Assembly: GCF_001724135.1 (NCBI RefSeq)
Contig: NZ_MEDS01000025.1
Span: 124,001-188,000 of the forward strand
DNA: 64,000 nucleotides
Reading direction: 5' to 3'
From: Comamonas sp. SCN 65-56
Lineage (GTDB): Bacteria; Pseudomonadota; Gammaproteobacteria; Burkholderiales; Burkholderiaceae_C
The position numbers were made by a program, and so were the translations under genes. The notes below the pieces were generated by a model that worked only from the letters and a program-made list of their open reading frames with translations, had not been told where the DNA came from and did not search any database. Shown in pieces: positions 44,939-53,673 of the stretch (position 1 is its first letter; each line of letters starts with the position of its first letter).

Positions 44939-46258
44939 CTAACCACTGATCGTCGTCTTGAAATTCGCCTTCTTGAGCAACGACTCATACTGCTGACTCA
45001 TCAGGTAGTTCTGCACCTGGGACATGAAGTCCATGGTCACCACCACGATGATCAGCAGCGATGTGCCTCCGAAATAGAACGGCACGTTGTAGCGCAGAAT
45101 CAGAAACTCCGGCAACAGGCAAACCAGGGTGACATAGATCGCGCCAATGAACGTGAGCCGCAGCAGGATCTTGTCAATGTACTTGGCGGTATTTTCTCCG
45201 GGGCGGATGCCCGGGACGAAGGCGCCGCTCTTCTTCAGGTTGTCTGCCGTTTCCCGGCTGTTGAACACCAGCGCGGTATAGAAAAAACAGAAGAAGATGA
45301 TGGCACCCGCATACAACATCACATAGATCGGCGAGCCGGGCGTAAGCGTGCTGGAGATATCCTTGAGCCAGCGCATCGAATCACCAGCGCTGAACCAGTT
45401 CACGACCGTGGCGGGCAGCAGGATGATGGACGACGCAAAGATCGGCGGAATCACGCCCGACATGTTCAACTTGAGCGGCAGATGAGACGATTGCCCGCCA
45501 TAGACCTTGTTGCCGACCTGGCGACGTGCATAGTTCACCAGGATCTTGCGTTGTCCACGCTCGACGTAAACCACGAAATACGTCACCAGCAGCACCACCG
45601 CGACAATCAACAGCGAGACGATGATGCTCATCGCGCCCGTACGAACCAGTTCCAGCAAGCCTGCCAGTGCGCTTGGCAATCCAGCGACGATGCCTCCGAA
45701 AATCAACAATGAGATGCCGTTGCCGAGACCGCGCTCCGTCATCTGTTCACCCAACCACATCAGGAACATGCTGCCGGCCGTGAGGCTCACCATCGCTGTT
45801 ACACGAAACGTGAATCCCGGATCGATCACCAGACCAGGTTGACCTTCCAGGGCAACGGCAATTCCCATCGACTGGAAAATGCACAGTCCGAGCGTGCCAT
45901 AGCGCGTGTATTGGGTAATTTTGCGGCGACCTGCCTCACCTTCTTTGTTCAAGGCTTCAAAGGTCGGTATCACGTACGTCATCAGCTGCATGATGATGGC
46001 CGCCGAGATGTAGGGCATGATGCCCAATGCGAACACCGTAAAGCGCTCCAGCGCACCGCCGGAGAACATGTTGAACAGGTTCAGTATGCCGCCTTGTTGG
46101 CTGTTGAAAAGCTGCTCAAGCTGATCCGGGTTGATGCCTGGCACCGGAATATGTGCTCCGATGCGATACACCACCAGGGCGAGCAGCAAGAACACCAGTC
46201 GGCGACGCAGATCGCCGAACTTGCCGGTCTTTGCCAGTTGAGCCGCGTTGGTTGCCAC
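44939..46258 (-). CDS. secY: Protein translocase subunit SecY
   Basis: A 439-residue inner-membrane protein with ten membrane helices; it forms the protein-conducting channel with SecE and SecG. Signatures are the first helix region [19 protein letters not shown] and [14 protein letters not shown], plus the plug and lateral gate helices. It lies after rplO and before rpmJ. infA, which follows secY in many relatives, is not present in the 121-bp gap. Confidence 0.98.
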   Translation of the reverse strand: MATNAAQLAKTGKFGDLRRRLVFLLLALVVYRIGAHIPVPGINPDQLEQLFNSQQGGILNLFNMFSGGALERFTVFALGIMPYISAAIIMQLMTYVIPTFEALNKEGEAGRRKITQYTRYGTLGLCIFQSMGIAVALEGQPGLVIDPGFTFRVTAMVSLTAGSMFLMWLGEQMTERGLGNGISLLIFGGIVAGLPSALAGLLELVRTGAMSIIVSLLIVAVVLLVTYFVVYVERGQRKILVNYARRQVGNKVYGGQSSHLPLKLNMSGVIPPIFASSIILLPATVVNWFSAGDSMRWLKDISSTLTPGSPIYVMLYAGAIIFFCFFYTALVFNSRETADNLKKSGAFVPGIRPGENTAKYIDKILLRLTFIGAIYVTLVCLLPEFLILRYNVPFYFGGTSLLIIVVVTMDFMSQVQNYLMSQQYESLLKKANFKTTISG

Positions 46259-46275
46259 GATGCGCCCGAACGCCC

Positions 46276-46707
46276 TCAGGCCACGCTGCCGCCGACCGCT
46301 TCGATCGCGGCCTTGGCACCAGCGGTCGCGCCGATACCGGCAAGCTTGACAGCCTTGGTCAGGCTGCCGCTCTTGATCACCTTGACCACACGCGCGAGCT
46401 GACCAACCACACCGGCCTTCTTGAGTGCCAGCAAATCAACTTCGCCGAGCCCCAATTTTTCAAGCGCCGACAGCGTGACCTCGGCGTTGTACTTGAGCTG
46501 GGTGGATTTGAAACCACGCTTGGGCAGGCGCCGCTGCAGTGGCATCTGACCACCCTCGAAGCCAACCTTGTGAAAGCCGCCAGAACGGGATTTTTGGCCC
46601 TTGTGACCACGACCGGCCGTCTTGCCCAAACCGGAGCCGATACCGCGGCCGACACGGCGTGCCGCATGCTTGGCGCCTGCTGCAGGCTGAATGCTGTTGA
46701 GTTCCAT
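46276..46707 (-). CDS. rplO: 50S ribosomal protein L15
   Basis: A 143-residue protein with the glycine/arginine-rich start [21 protein letters not shown] and [18 protein letters not shown], which threads into 23S rRNA. The C-terminal globular part has [18 protein letters not shown]. It follows rpmD by 10 bp. Confidence 0.98.
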   Translation of the reverse strand: MELNSIQPAAGAKHAARRVGRGIGSGLGKTAGRGHKGQKSRSGGFHKVGFEGGQMPLQRRLPKRGFKSTQLKYNAEVTLSALEKLGLGEVDLLALKKAGVVGQLARVVKVIKSGSLTKAVKLAGIGATAGAKAAIEAVGGSVA

Positions 46708-46717
46708 GATCGATCTT

Positions 46718-46900
46718 TCAGAGGATCTTCACCAGATAGGCGATCTTGTTGATCATCCCACGCACTTCCGGCGTGTCCTTGAGTTCGCTCACGCTGTTGA
46801 GCTTGCGCAGGCCCAGACCACGCACCGTGGCGCGGTGGGATTCCTTGGTGCCAATGGGGCTGCGCACCAGTTGCACCTTGAGGGTTTGCTGAGTTGTCAC
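46718..46900 (-). CDS. rpmD: 50S ribosomal protein L30
   Basis: A 60-residue protein with the L30 pattern: [19 protein letters not shown] and [20 protein letters not shown]. It lies between rpsE and rplO as in most spc operons. Confidence 0.97.
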   Translation of the reverse strand: MTTQQTLKVQLVRSPIGTKESHRATVRGLGLRKLNSVSELKDTPEVRGMINKIAYLVKIL

Positions 46901-46926
46901 TGTAGCCTCGGTATCTTTAGCGGACT

Positions 46927-47448
46927 TCAGGCGGCAAAGAGGTCTTCGACCGACTTGCCGCGCTTGGCGGCGATCTCGGCTGGCGTCGTCGAACGCGCCA
47001 GCGCGTCGAACGTTGCGCGCACCATGTTGTAGGGATTGGACGAGCCGTGGCTCTTGGCCACGATGTCGGTAATGCCCATGACTTCAAACACCGCGCGCAT
47101 TGGTCCGCCCGCGATGATGCCGGTACCCTTGGGAGCCGGTGCCATCATGACGGTGGCAGCCCCATGCTGACCGACGACATTGTGGTGAATGGTGCCGTTC
47201 TTGAGCGACACCTTGACCATGCGCCGACGCGCCTCTTCCATCGCCTTCTGAACGGCAGCAGGCACTTCCTTGGACTTGCCTTTGCCCATGCCAACACGAC
47301 CATCGCCGTCGCCAACCACGGTGAGTGCGGCAAAACCCAGAATACGCCCGCCTTTAACCACCTTGGTGACGCGGTTGACCGCAATCATCTTCTCGCGCAG
47401 GCCGTCGTCACGCTCTTCGTTTTGTACCTTGGCTTGAAATCTTGCCAT
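46927..47448 (-). CDS. rpsE: 30S ribosomal protein S5
   Basis: A 173-residue fidelity protein near the decoding site. The double-stranded RNA-binding part has [14 protein letters not shown]-type residues ([17 protein letters not shown]) and [18 protein letters not shown]. The C-terminal part has [17 protein letters not shown]. Spectinomycin-resistance positions around the KVVKGG loop look wild type. Confidence 0.98.
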   Translation of the reverse strand: MARFQAKVQNEERDDGLREKMIAVNRVTKVVKGGRILGFAALTVVGDGDGRVGMGKGKSKEVPAAVQKAMEEARRRMVKVSLKNGTIHHNVVGQHGAATVMMAPAPKGTGIIAGGPMRAVFEVMGITDIVAKSHGSSNPYNMVRATFDALARSTTPAEIAAKRGKSVEDLFAA

Positions 47449-47460
47449 TTTCTGCTCCGA

Positions 47461-47826
47461 TCAGAACTGCAGACCCGCTTCGCGGGCCGCTTCCGCCAGG
47501 GCCTTGACCCGGCCGTGGTAGGCATAACCGGCGCGATCAAACGCCACTTTTTCAACACCGGCCGCCTTGGCCTTCTCGGCGATGCGCTTGCCGACGACCA
47601 GCGCGGCGGCGGCATTGCCACCCTTGCCATGACCACCCAAGGCTTCGCGCACTTCCTTTTCGGCACTGGATGCAGTCGCCAGCACCTTGCTGCCGCAGCC
47701 GGAAATCACGGTGGCGTAGATGTTCAGATTGGTGCGATGCACAGTCAGCCGCACCGCGCCCTGTTGGGCGATGCGAATGCGGGTCTGACGGGCACGACGC
47801 AGACGCTGCTGTTTCTTGTCTAGCAT
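47461..47826 (-). CDS. rplR: 50S ribosomal protein L18
   Basis: A 121-residue 5S rRNA-binding protein. It has [34 protein letters not shown], and the C-terminal [20 protein letters not shown]. It follows rplF by 14 bp. Confidence 0.98.
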   Translation of the reverse strand: MLDKKQQRLRRARQTRIRIAQQGAVRLTVHRTNLNIYATVISGCGSKVLATASSAEKEVREALGGHGKGGNAAAALVVGKRIAEKAKAAGVEKVAFDRAGYAYHGRVKALAEAAREAGLQF

Positions 47827-47840
47827 GATGGTGCAGCTCC

Positions 47841-48374
47841 TTACTTCTTCTTGGTCTCTTTGATGACGACCGTTTCATCCACATAGCGGATGCCTTTGCC
47901 CTTGTAGGGCTCGGGAGGACGTACAGCACGGATTTCGGCCGCAAGTTGTCCGACTACCTGGCGGTCAGCACCCTTGATCACGATCTCGGTAGGTGTCGGG
48001 CAGGCCACCGCGACACCGGCAGGCATCACGAAGTCGACCGGGTGCGAAAAACCGATATTCAAGTTCAGCTTGTTGCCCGAGGCTGCCGCCTTGAAACCAA
48101 CCCCGATCAGCGAAAGCTTCTTCTCGAAACCCTTGCTCACGCCGACAACCATGTTGTTGACCAGCTGGCGCACGGTGCCGCTGGTGGCGTTGGCTTCGCG
48201 CGACTCGTCGACAGGGGCAAACGACAGCTTGCCCGCATCGTTGCTGATCTTGACCAGCGCGTTCTGCGGCACCGACAGGGTGCCGCCAGCGCCCTTGACC
48301 TGGATACGGTCGGCGGTAATGGAAACATCCACCCCCGAAGGGATGGTCACATGTGCTTTGGCTACGCGAGACAT
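47841..48374 (-). CDS. rplF: 50S ribosomal protein L6
   Basis: A 177-residue two-domain protein near the sarcin-ricin loop. It begins [17 protein letters not shown] and has the repeat-2 motif [16 protein letters not shown] that defines L6. The AT-poor spacing to rpsH is 22 bp. Confidence 0.98.
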   Translation of the reverse strand: MSRVAKAHVTIPSGVDVSITADRIQVKGAGGTLSVPQNALVKISNDAGKLSFAPVDESREANATSGTVRQLVNNMVVGVSKGFEKKLSLIGVGFKAAASGNKLNLNIGFSHPVDFVMPAGVAVACPTPTEIVIKGADRQVVGQLAAEIRAVRPPEPYKGKGIRYVDETVVIKETKKK

Positions 48375-48396
48375 TGCGGTATTTCTCCTTGATGCT

Positions 48397-48792
48397 TCAC
48401 GCGACGTAGCACAGCACTTCGCCGCCGACGCCGCTGGCGCGCGCCTTGCGGTCAGTCATCACGCCCTTGGGGGTGGTGACGATGGCCACGCCCAAGCCGT
48501 TCATGACCTGGGGAATGGCGGTGCTGCCCTTGTAGACGCGCAGACCGGGACGGCTCACACGCTCGATGCGCTCGATCACCGGGCGACCGGCGTAGTACTT
48601 CAGCGCGATTTCGAGCTCGGACTTGCCGCCTTCGCTCTTGATCTGAAAACCGTCGATGTAACCCTCGTCCTTCAACACCTGGGCGATGGCCACCTTTACC
48701 TTGGAGGCGGGGGCCGACACCGTGGTCTTGGCGACCATCTGGGCGTTGCGGATGCGGGTCAGCAGGTCGGCAATGGGATCACTCATGCTCAT
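48397..48792 (-). CDS. rpsH: 30S ribosomal protein S8
   Basis: A 131-residue protein that binds helix 21 of 16S rRNA. It starts [19 protein letters not shown] and ends with the conserved [19 protein letters not shown] and GEVLCYVA. In E. coli S8 represses the spc operon by binding the rplE leader region of its mRNA. Confidence 0.98.
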   Translation of the reverse strand: MSMSDPIADLLTRIRNAQMVAKTTVSAPASKVKVAIAQVLKDEGYIDGFQIKSEGGKSELEIALKYYAGRPVIERIERVSRPGLRVYKGSTAIPQVMNGLGVAIVTTPKGVMTDRKARASGVGGEVLCYVA

Positions 48793-48813
48793 GTTGTTCT
48801 CTCCTGCTGCGGC

Positions 48814-49119
48814 TTACCAGCTCGCCTTGGTGACACCAGGGATGTCACCGGCGAACGCCAGCTCGCGCACCTTGGCGCGGCCGAGACCGAATTGTCGGAA
48901 GGTGCCACGTGGGCGCCCGGTCATCTCGCAGCGATTGCGCTGGCGCGTCGGGTTGGCGTTGCGCGGCAGCTTTTGTAGCGCCAGGCGCGCGGCATCACGC
49001 TCGCCATCGCTGCGCTTGGCATCACCAGCCACGGCCTTCAGCTCGGCATACTTGGCGGCATACTTGGCCGCCAGCTTTTCGCGCTTGAGTTCGCGCTCGA
49101 TCAGTGCTTTCTTAGCCAT
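48814..49119 (-). CDS. rpsN: 30S ribosomal protein S14
   Basis: A 101-residue S14 of the long, zinc-free type. It starts [20 protein letters not shown] and ends with [18 protein letters not shown] and [13 protein letters not shown]. Only one Cys remains in the region where the short form has a zinc ribbon. The ATG at 49119 is the family start. Confidence 0.98.
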   Translation of the reverse strand: MAKKALIERELKREKLAAKYAAKYAELKAVAGDAKRSDGERDAARLALQKLPRNANPTRQRNRCEMTGRPRGTFRQFGLGRAKVRELAFAGDIPGVTKASW

Positions 49120-49127
49120 GCGCCACC

Positions 49128-49667
49128 TCAGTTCTTGAACGGGAAACGGAACGCCGTGAGCAACGCCTTGCACTCGGCATCGTTCTTGGCCGTCGTGGTA
49201 ATGCTGACGTTCAGGCCGCGCAACGCATCGACCTTGTCGTACTCGATTTCCGGGAAAATGATCTGTTCCTTGACACCGATGTTGTAGTTGCCACGGCCGT
49301 CGAACGCCCGGCCCGACACACCGCGGAAATCGCGCACGCGCGGCAGCGCCACGGTGACGAAGCGGTCAAGGAACTCATACATGCGCACGCCACGCAGCGT
49401 GACCATGCAGCCGATCGCCTGACCTTCGCGGATCTTGAAACCGGCAATCGCCTTGCGCGCCTTGGTGACCACGGGCTTTTGCCCGGCGATCTTGGTCAGA
49501 TCGGCCACGGCATTGTCCATGACCTTCTTGTCGGCCACGGCCTCGCCCACACCCATGTTGAGCGTGATCTTGGTCAGGCGCGGCACCTCCATGATGGAGG
49601 TGTAACCGAACTTTTCCTTGAGTTCGCCCGCGATCTTTTCGCGGTAGAGTTTTTGCAGTCGTGCCAT
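49128..49667 (-). CDS. rplE: 50S ribosomal protein L5
   Basis: A 179-residue 5S rRNA-binding protein contacting P-site tRNA. It has [20 protein letters not shown], then KSIAGFKIR-like [20 protein letters not shown] and the C-terminal [13 protein letters not shown]. It is preceded by rplX with an 11-bp gap. Confidence 0.98.
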   Translation of the reverse strand: MARLQKLYREKIAGELKEKFGYTSIMEVPRLTKITLNMGVGEAVADKKVMDNAVADLTKIAGQKPVVTKARKAIAGFKIREGQAIGCMVTLRGVRMYEFLDRFVTVALPRVRDFRGVSGRAFDGRGNYNIGVKEQIIFPEIEYDKVDALRGLNVSITTTAKNDAECKALLTAFRFPFKN

Positions 49668-49678
49668 CTGTGTTTACC

Positions 49679-49999
49679 TCAGGCGGTGGCGATATTGGCG
49701 CCGGTGGACTTGTAGACGCGCGTGCGCTTGCCGTCGTCGCTCATCTTGATGCCCACGCGATCGGCCTTGCCGGTCTGCGCATTGAAAATTGCGACGTTGG
49801 ACTGGTGAATCGGCATGGCCTTTTCAACGATGCCACCCGCCGTACCCTTCATCGGATTGGGCTTGACATGCTTCTTGACCATGTTCACACCCTCGATGAC
49901 GAGATGCGTCTCGTCCTTGCGCAGCGTGACGGTGCCACGCTTGCCCTTGTCGCGACCAGTCAAGACAATGACCGAATCGCCCTTGCGAAGCTTGTTCAT
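49679..49999 (-). CDS. rplX: 50S ribosomal protein L24
   Basis: A 106-residue assembly-initiating protein. The KOW motif is [20 protein letters not shown], and [16 protein letters not shown] follows. The ATG at 49999 is the family start; a longer upstream frame is unrelated. Confidence 0.98.
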   Translation of the reverse strand: MNKLRKGDSVIVLTGRDKGKRGTVTLRKDETHLVIEGVNMVKKHVKPNPMKGTAGGIVEKAMPIHQSNVAIFNAQTGKADRVGIKMSDDGKRTRVYKSTGANIATA

Positions 50000-50013
50000 G
50001 ACGCGCCTCTTCC

Positions 50014-50382
50014 TTAGATGACCTCGGGAGCCAGCGACACAATCTTCATGAAGCGCTCGGTGCGCAACTCGCGCGTGACCGGGCCAAAGATGCGGGTGCC
50101 GATGGGCTCGAGCTTGGCATTGAGCAACACCGCAGCGTTGCCATCGAACTTGATGAGCGCGCCATCGCCACGGCGAATGCCTTTGGCGGTACGCACAACC
50201 ACCGCGCTGTAAACCTCGCCTTTTTTGACGCGGCCACGCGGAGCAGCTTCTTTCACGCTCACCTTGATGATGTCGCCCACACTCGCGTAACGCCGCTTGG
50301 AGCCGCCCAGTACTTTGATGCACTGCACGGTCTTGGCGCCGGTGTTGTCGGCAACCTCTAAACGAGATTCAGTCTGGATCAT
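50014..50382 (-). CDS. rplN: 50S ribosomal protein L14
   Basis: A 122-residue protein at the subunit interface. It starts [17 protein letters not shown] and has [20 protein letters not shown] and [13 protein letters not shown]. It is the first gene of this ribosomal block; rpsQ and the S10 operon are not upstream. A strong promoter lies at 50518-50547. Confidence 0.98.
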   Translation of the reverse strand: MIQTESRLEVADNTGAKTVQCIKVLGGSKRRYASVGDIIKVSVKEAAPRGRVKKGEVYSAVVVRTAKGIRRGDGALIKFDGNAAVLLNAKLEPIGTRIFGPVTRELRTERFMKIVSLAPEVI

Positions 50383-50517
50383 TGCAATATTCCCAACTTG
50401 TACCCGACTCAAACCGAGCCGGATCAGTCTTGGACCCGTACCAGCAGCCCTGTCATCCAAGGCGCCAGCTGCTTTCGCAGGGCTAAATTCACTCCGCCAT
50501 GAGCGGCGAAGCTGGCT

Positions 50518-50547
50518 ATTATGGCTCATTTTTGGCAAATGAGTCAA
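50518..50547 (-). promoter_or_regulatory. Sigma70-type promoter of the spc-alpha ribosomal operon
   Basis: On the minus strand TTGACT (50547-50542) and CATAAT (50523-50518) are separated by 18 bp. The predicted start near 50511 leaves a leader of about 130 nt before rplN. The 50383-50683 gap holds no gene. Confidence 0.75.
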
Positions 50548-50683
50548 GACATTCCAAAAAACGTGTATGCATCGGGCTGTGCGTCTCGCGCAAGATGCAT
50601 ACCCAAAGGCCTGTCTGCGCCGATGGCCTCGGCGCGTCCACGGCGCACAAGAGGCGACGCGATGCTAGTATAGACAGGCACAT

Positions 50684-50779
50684 GGAGGTGTGTGGGTGCC
50701 TGGTGGCCCCCCCGGTCTTCAAAACCGGTGAGGCCGAGCATCTCGGTCTGGCGGGTTCGATTCCCGTCCGCCTCCGCCA
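50684..50779 (+). tRNA. selC: Selenocysteine tRNA (anticodon TCA)
   Basis: A 96-nt tRNA with the long extra arm typical of tRNA-Sec and a 3' CCA. The anticodon stem-loop is CCGGT-CTTCAAA-ACCGG with TCA as anticodon, reading UGA. The acceptor arm starts GGAGGTG and ends CGCCTCC before GCCA. The T arm has GGTTCGATTCCC. The long variable arm is GAGGCCGAGCATCTCGGTCT. It is followed by selB and faces the Sec-containing formate dehydrogenase genes. A TAGTAT element 13 bp before it may be its -10 box. Confidence 0.96.
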
Positions 50780-50872
50780 GCGGCCCTCTCCCGGCTTCAC
50801 ACCAATGACCACGAAGTCTTTCCAGACGCCTGAACTGCCCATCGCAGCGCTCACGCGCCCGTGCTGCCGCGC

Positions 50873-52687
50873 ATGACGACGCACGTCGTGGCCACGGCCG
50901 GCCACGTGGACCACGGCAAGAGCACTCTGATCCGGGCACTGACCGGAATGGAGCCCGACCGGTGGGAACAGGAACGCGTGCGCGGGCTCACCATGGATCT
51001 CGGTTTCGCGTGGACGACGCTTTCGTCGGGCCGCGAAGTGTCGTTTGTGGACGTTCCCGGCCACGAGCGCTTCATCGGCAATGCGATTGTCGGATTGGCG
51101 ACTGCACCCATCGTGTGCTTTGTAGTGGCAGCCGATGAAGGTTGGTCGACCCAGTCTGGCGAGCACCGCGATGCCATTGCCGCGCTCGGCATCCGTCACG
51201 GGTTGATCGTCGTCACCAAGACGGATCGCGCCCCCGACCTGGTCGCCGCAACAATGGCGCGTGCGCGCAGCGAATTTGCACTCACAGGCCTGCGTGACGC
51301 TCCCATCGTCGCCGTATCGGTCGCGCAGGGCAAGGGACTGGACGACCTCAGACTGACACTCGAGCAGGTCCTCACAGCAACGCCTGATCCCGACCGCTCG
51401 GCCCGGCTGCGACTGTGGATTGACCGCGGATTCAGCATTTCAGGCGCTGGCACGGTGGTCACCGGAACCTTGGCCAGCAGCACTCTGACCAAGGGCGACT
51501 CGCTGCTGCTGACACGCCACGGGGGAACACCGCGAGCGGTGTCCATCCGGGGCCTGGAATCACGTGAGAAGGCCGCCGGGGTTTTGTACCCGGTCAACCG
51601 CGCAGCCATCAATTTGCGCGGCATTACCGCAACAGAGGCACGCCGCGGCCAAGCCTTGATTGCGCCTGACACCTGGCATATGGCTGCGGCGATGGACGTG
51701 CGGCGCATCTGTGGCGTCGCACTGGATGCAGCGCCCGCGCAAGTCATCGCGCACATCGGCACAGCCGCGGTGCCAGCGCGTTTGCGCAGCCTTGGCAGCG
51801 ATCACGCTCGCATCACCCTCGCCTGGCCGTTGCCGCTCACCGTGGGCGATCGGTTGCTGCTGCGCGACCCCGGTCGGCACCTGGTGATCGGCGGCGTGAA
51901 CGTGCTCGACCCCGCCCCCCCGGCACTGCTGCGCCGCGGAGACAGTCGTCGGCGCACGCAGGCGCTCGCTGCCATGCCTCTTGCGGGCGATGTGCAGGCC
52001 AAGGTCGCCGAGCGAGGTGCCGTGGCTGCGGATGAACTGCAGCGCCTGGGCTTGACGGACGCCAACGCCGTGCCGCCACCGGAGGTGCATGTGCGGGGTC
52101 CCTGGTGGGTGCATCAGCCCACGTACGACGCATGGGTGCGGCAACTGCGCGCACTGGTGGAAGAAGACGAACGACGCAACCCGCTCACGCGAGGCGTTTC
52201 CGAAGGGGCCGTGCAGTCGGTGCTCGCGCCGTGCGCCGCGCCCTTCATCGCTCAACTGGTGAAAGATGGCGGGCTGGAACTGCACGAAGGCCACATCCGT
52301 CAGCCACACGCCCGTCTTCATCTGGGCCGGGCTGAAGCGGCGGTTGGCACACTGGAGGCGCGCTTGACAGCGCAGCCATTCAACGCTCCCCTGGCCGACG
52401 AACTGACTGCCCTTGCCCTGGGCACCCGCGAACTCGCCGCTGCCGAGCGCGCGCAACGGGTACTGCGCTTTCCGGGTGGCGTGGTCCTGTTGCCCTCTGC
52501 TCCGCGGCAGGCACTACAGCGACTCACGCAGTTGCCGCAGCCCTTTACCACCAGCCAGGCACGGCAGGCGCTGGGCACTTCGCGCCGCGTGGCGATTCCC
52601 TTGCTGGAATACCTGGACCGAAAGGGTCTGACCCGACGGGTGGACGACGACCACCGCGAAGTGCGGCGCGAGACACCGGCTCAGTAG
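50873..52687 (+). CDS. selB: Selenocysteine-specific elongation factor SelB
   Basis: A 604-residue GTPase that delivers Sec-tRNA to UGA codons marked by a SECIS hairpin. G1 is GHVDHGKSTLI, G3 VDVPGHERF, and G4 VTKTD. Domain 2 has the EF-Tu-like RGFSISGAGTVVTGTL. The C-terminal part contains winged helices (ending ARQALGTSRRVAIPLLEYLDRKGLTRR) that bind the SECIS RNA. The ATG at 50873 begins MTTHVVATAGHVDH; a GTG at 50861 would add four residues. It lies 93 bp after selC and converges on the FDH operon with a 17-bp gap. selA and selD are not in the window. Confidence 0.96.
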   Translation: MTTHVVATAGHVDHGKSTLIRALTGMEPDRWEQERVRGLTMDLGFAWTTLSSGREVSFVDVPGHERFIGNAIVGLATAPIVCFVVAADEGWSTQSGEHRDAIAALGIRHGLIVVTKTDRAPDLVAATMARARSEFALTGLRDAPIVAVSVAQGKGLDDLRLTLEQVLTATPDPDRSARLRLWIDRGFSISGAGTVVTGTLASSTLTKGDSLLLTRHGGTPRAVSIRGLESREKAAGVLYPVNRAAINLRGITATEARRGQALIAPDTWHMAAAMDVRRICGVALDAAPAQVIAHIGTAAVPARLRSLGSDHARITLAWPLPLTVGDRLLLRDPGRHLVIGGVNVLDPAPPALLRRGDSRRRTQALAAMPLAGDVQAKVAERGAVAADELQRLGLTDANAVPPPEVHVRGPWWVHQPTYDAWVRQLRALVEEDERRNPLTRGVSEGAVQSVLAPCAAPFIAQLVKDGGLELHEGHIRQPHARLHLGRAEAAVGTLEARLTAQPFNAPLADELTALALGTRELAAAERAQRVLRFPGGVVLLPSAPRQALQRLTQLPQPFTTSQARQALGTSRRVAIPLLEYLDRKGLTRRVDDDHREVRRETPAQ

Positions 52688-52704
52688 CCAATGCGCCTCG
52701 TCGA

Positions 52705-53673
52705 TCAGAGGCTGTCCGCGCCGCCCTTCTTCTTGCGGCTTTGCACATGTTGAAAGCCGAACCGCCCCTTGATGCACAGATTGCCATGCCCGATGGAATG
52801 ATCATGGGGCGAGGTGACTTTGACGATTTCATTGTCCTGCACGTGCAGCGTCACATTGCAACCCACACCGCAGTAGGTACACACCGTCGTGGTTTGCGTC
52901 TGACGGGATTCATCCCAGGTGTCCGCCGCACGCATGTCGTATTCGGACTTGAACGACAGTGCGCCCGTCGGGCAGACCTCCACGCAGTTGCCGCAAAAAA
53001 CGCAGGCGGAGTCAGGCAGATCGACCGCGAATTCGGTGGAAATCTGCGAATCGAACCCGCGCCCGGCGATCTGGATCGCAAAACTGTTCTGCCACTGCGG
53101 GCCACAGGCATCGACACACTTGTAGCACAGGATGCACTTGCTGTACTGGCGCACAAAGAGGTCGTTGTCGACCTTATCGGGCTGGGCCATGGTCGCCGCC
53201 ACACTGCCGTCGCCCAAGTGATGCTCACCCGGTTGGTGCATGTCGCGCTGCAGGCTCTCGCCGGCCGGCTCGCCATAGCGTCCGGGGTCGGCTTCGTAGC
53301 GCTGCATCCACTCATCGATGCGCGGCGTGGTGGAAAGATCGACGGACGAGCCCAGCAGCTCCAGCACCATGCGCCGGCTATGGCGCACGCGCTCACTGTC
53401 GGTCAGCACCTCCATGCCGGGTTCGACCTTGCGTGAGCACGATGGCACCAGCACGCGCGCGCCCTTGACCTCGACCATGCAGACACGGCAGGCATTCTTG
53501 GGCGTGAGGGTGTCACCCCAGCACAGCGTGGGCGTGTCCTTGCGCGCGGCGTTGCACGCGGCAAGGATGGTGCTGCCCTCGGGCACGCTCACGGGCGCTC
53601 CGTCCACGGTGATCGTCACCATCTGCACGGACGGCGCTGCGTGCGCGGGCATTCCTTTGTCCACGGCGTTCAT
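52705..53673 (-). CDS. Formate dehydrogenase: detached N-terminal Fe-S half of the alpha subunit
   Basis: A 322-residue protein made of domains that normally start NAD-dependent formate dehydrogenase alpha. They are, in order, a plant-type [2Fe-2S] domain (TLCWGDTLTPKNACRVCMVE), a His-Cys-ligated region, and two [4Fe-4S] ferredoxin motifs (CILCYKCVDAC and CVFCGNCVEVCPTGAL). Then comes the [4Fe-4S] domain of molybdopterin oxidoreductases (CTYCGVGC, later NLCIKGRFGF). It stops just after GRFGFQHVQS, where a full-length alpha subunit would continue into the Mo-binding domain. That missing part is a separate gene at 55527-57524. The start overlaps the beta-subunit stop by 4 bp. It should relay electrons from the Mo site to the beta subunit. 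Confidence 0.88.
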   Translation of the reverse strand: MNAVDKGMPAHAAPSVQMVTITVDGAPVSVPEGSTILAACNAARKDTPTLCWGDTLTPKNACRVCMVEVKGARVLVPSCSRKVEPGMEVLTDSERVRHSRRMVLELLGSSVDLSTTPRIDEWMQRYEADPGRYGEPAGESLQRDMHQPGEHHLGDGSVAATMAQPDKVDNDLFVRQYSKCILCYKCVDACGPQWQNSFAIQIAGRGFDSQISTEFAVDLPDSACVFCGNCVEVCPTGALSFKSEYDMRAADTWDESRQTQTTTVCTYCGVGCNVTLHVQDNEIVKVTSPHDHSIGHGNLCIKGRFGFQHVQSRKKKGGADSL

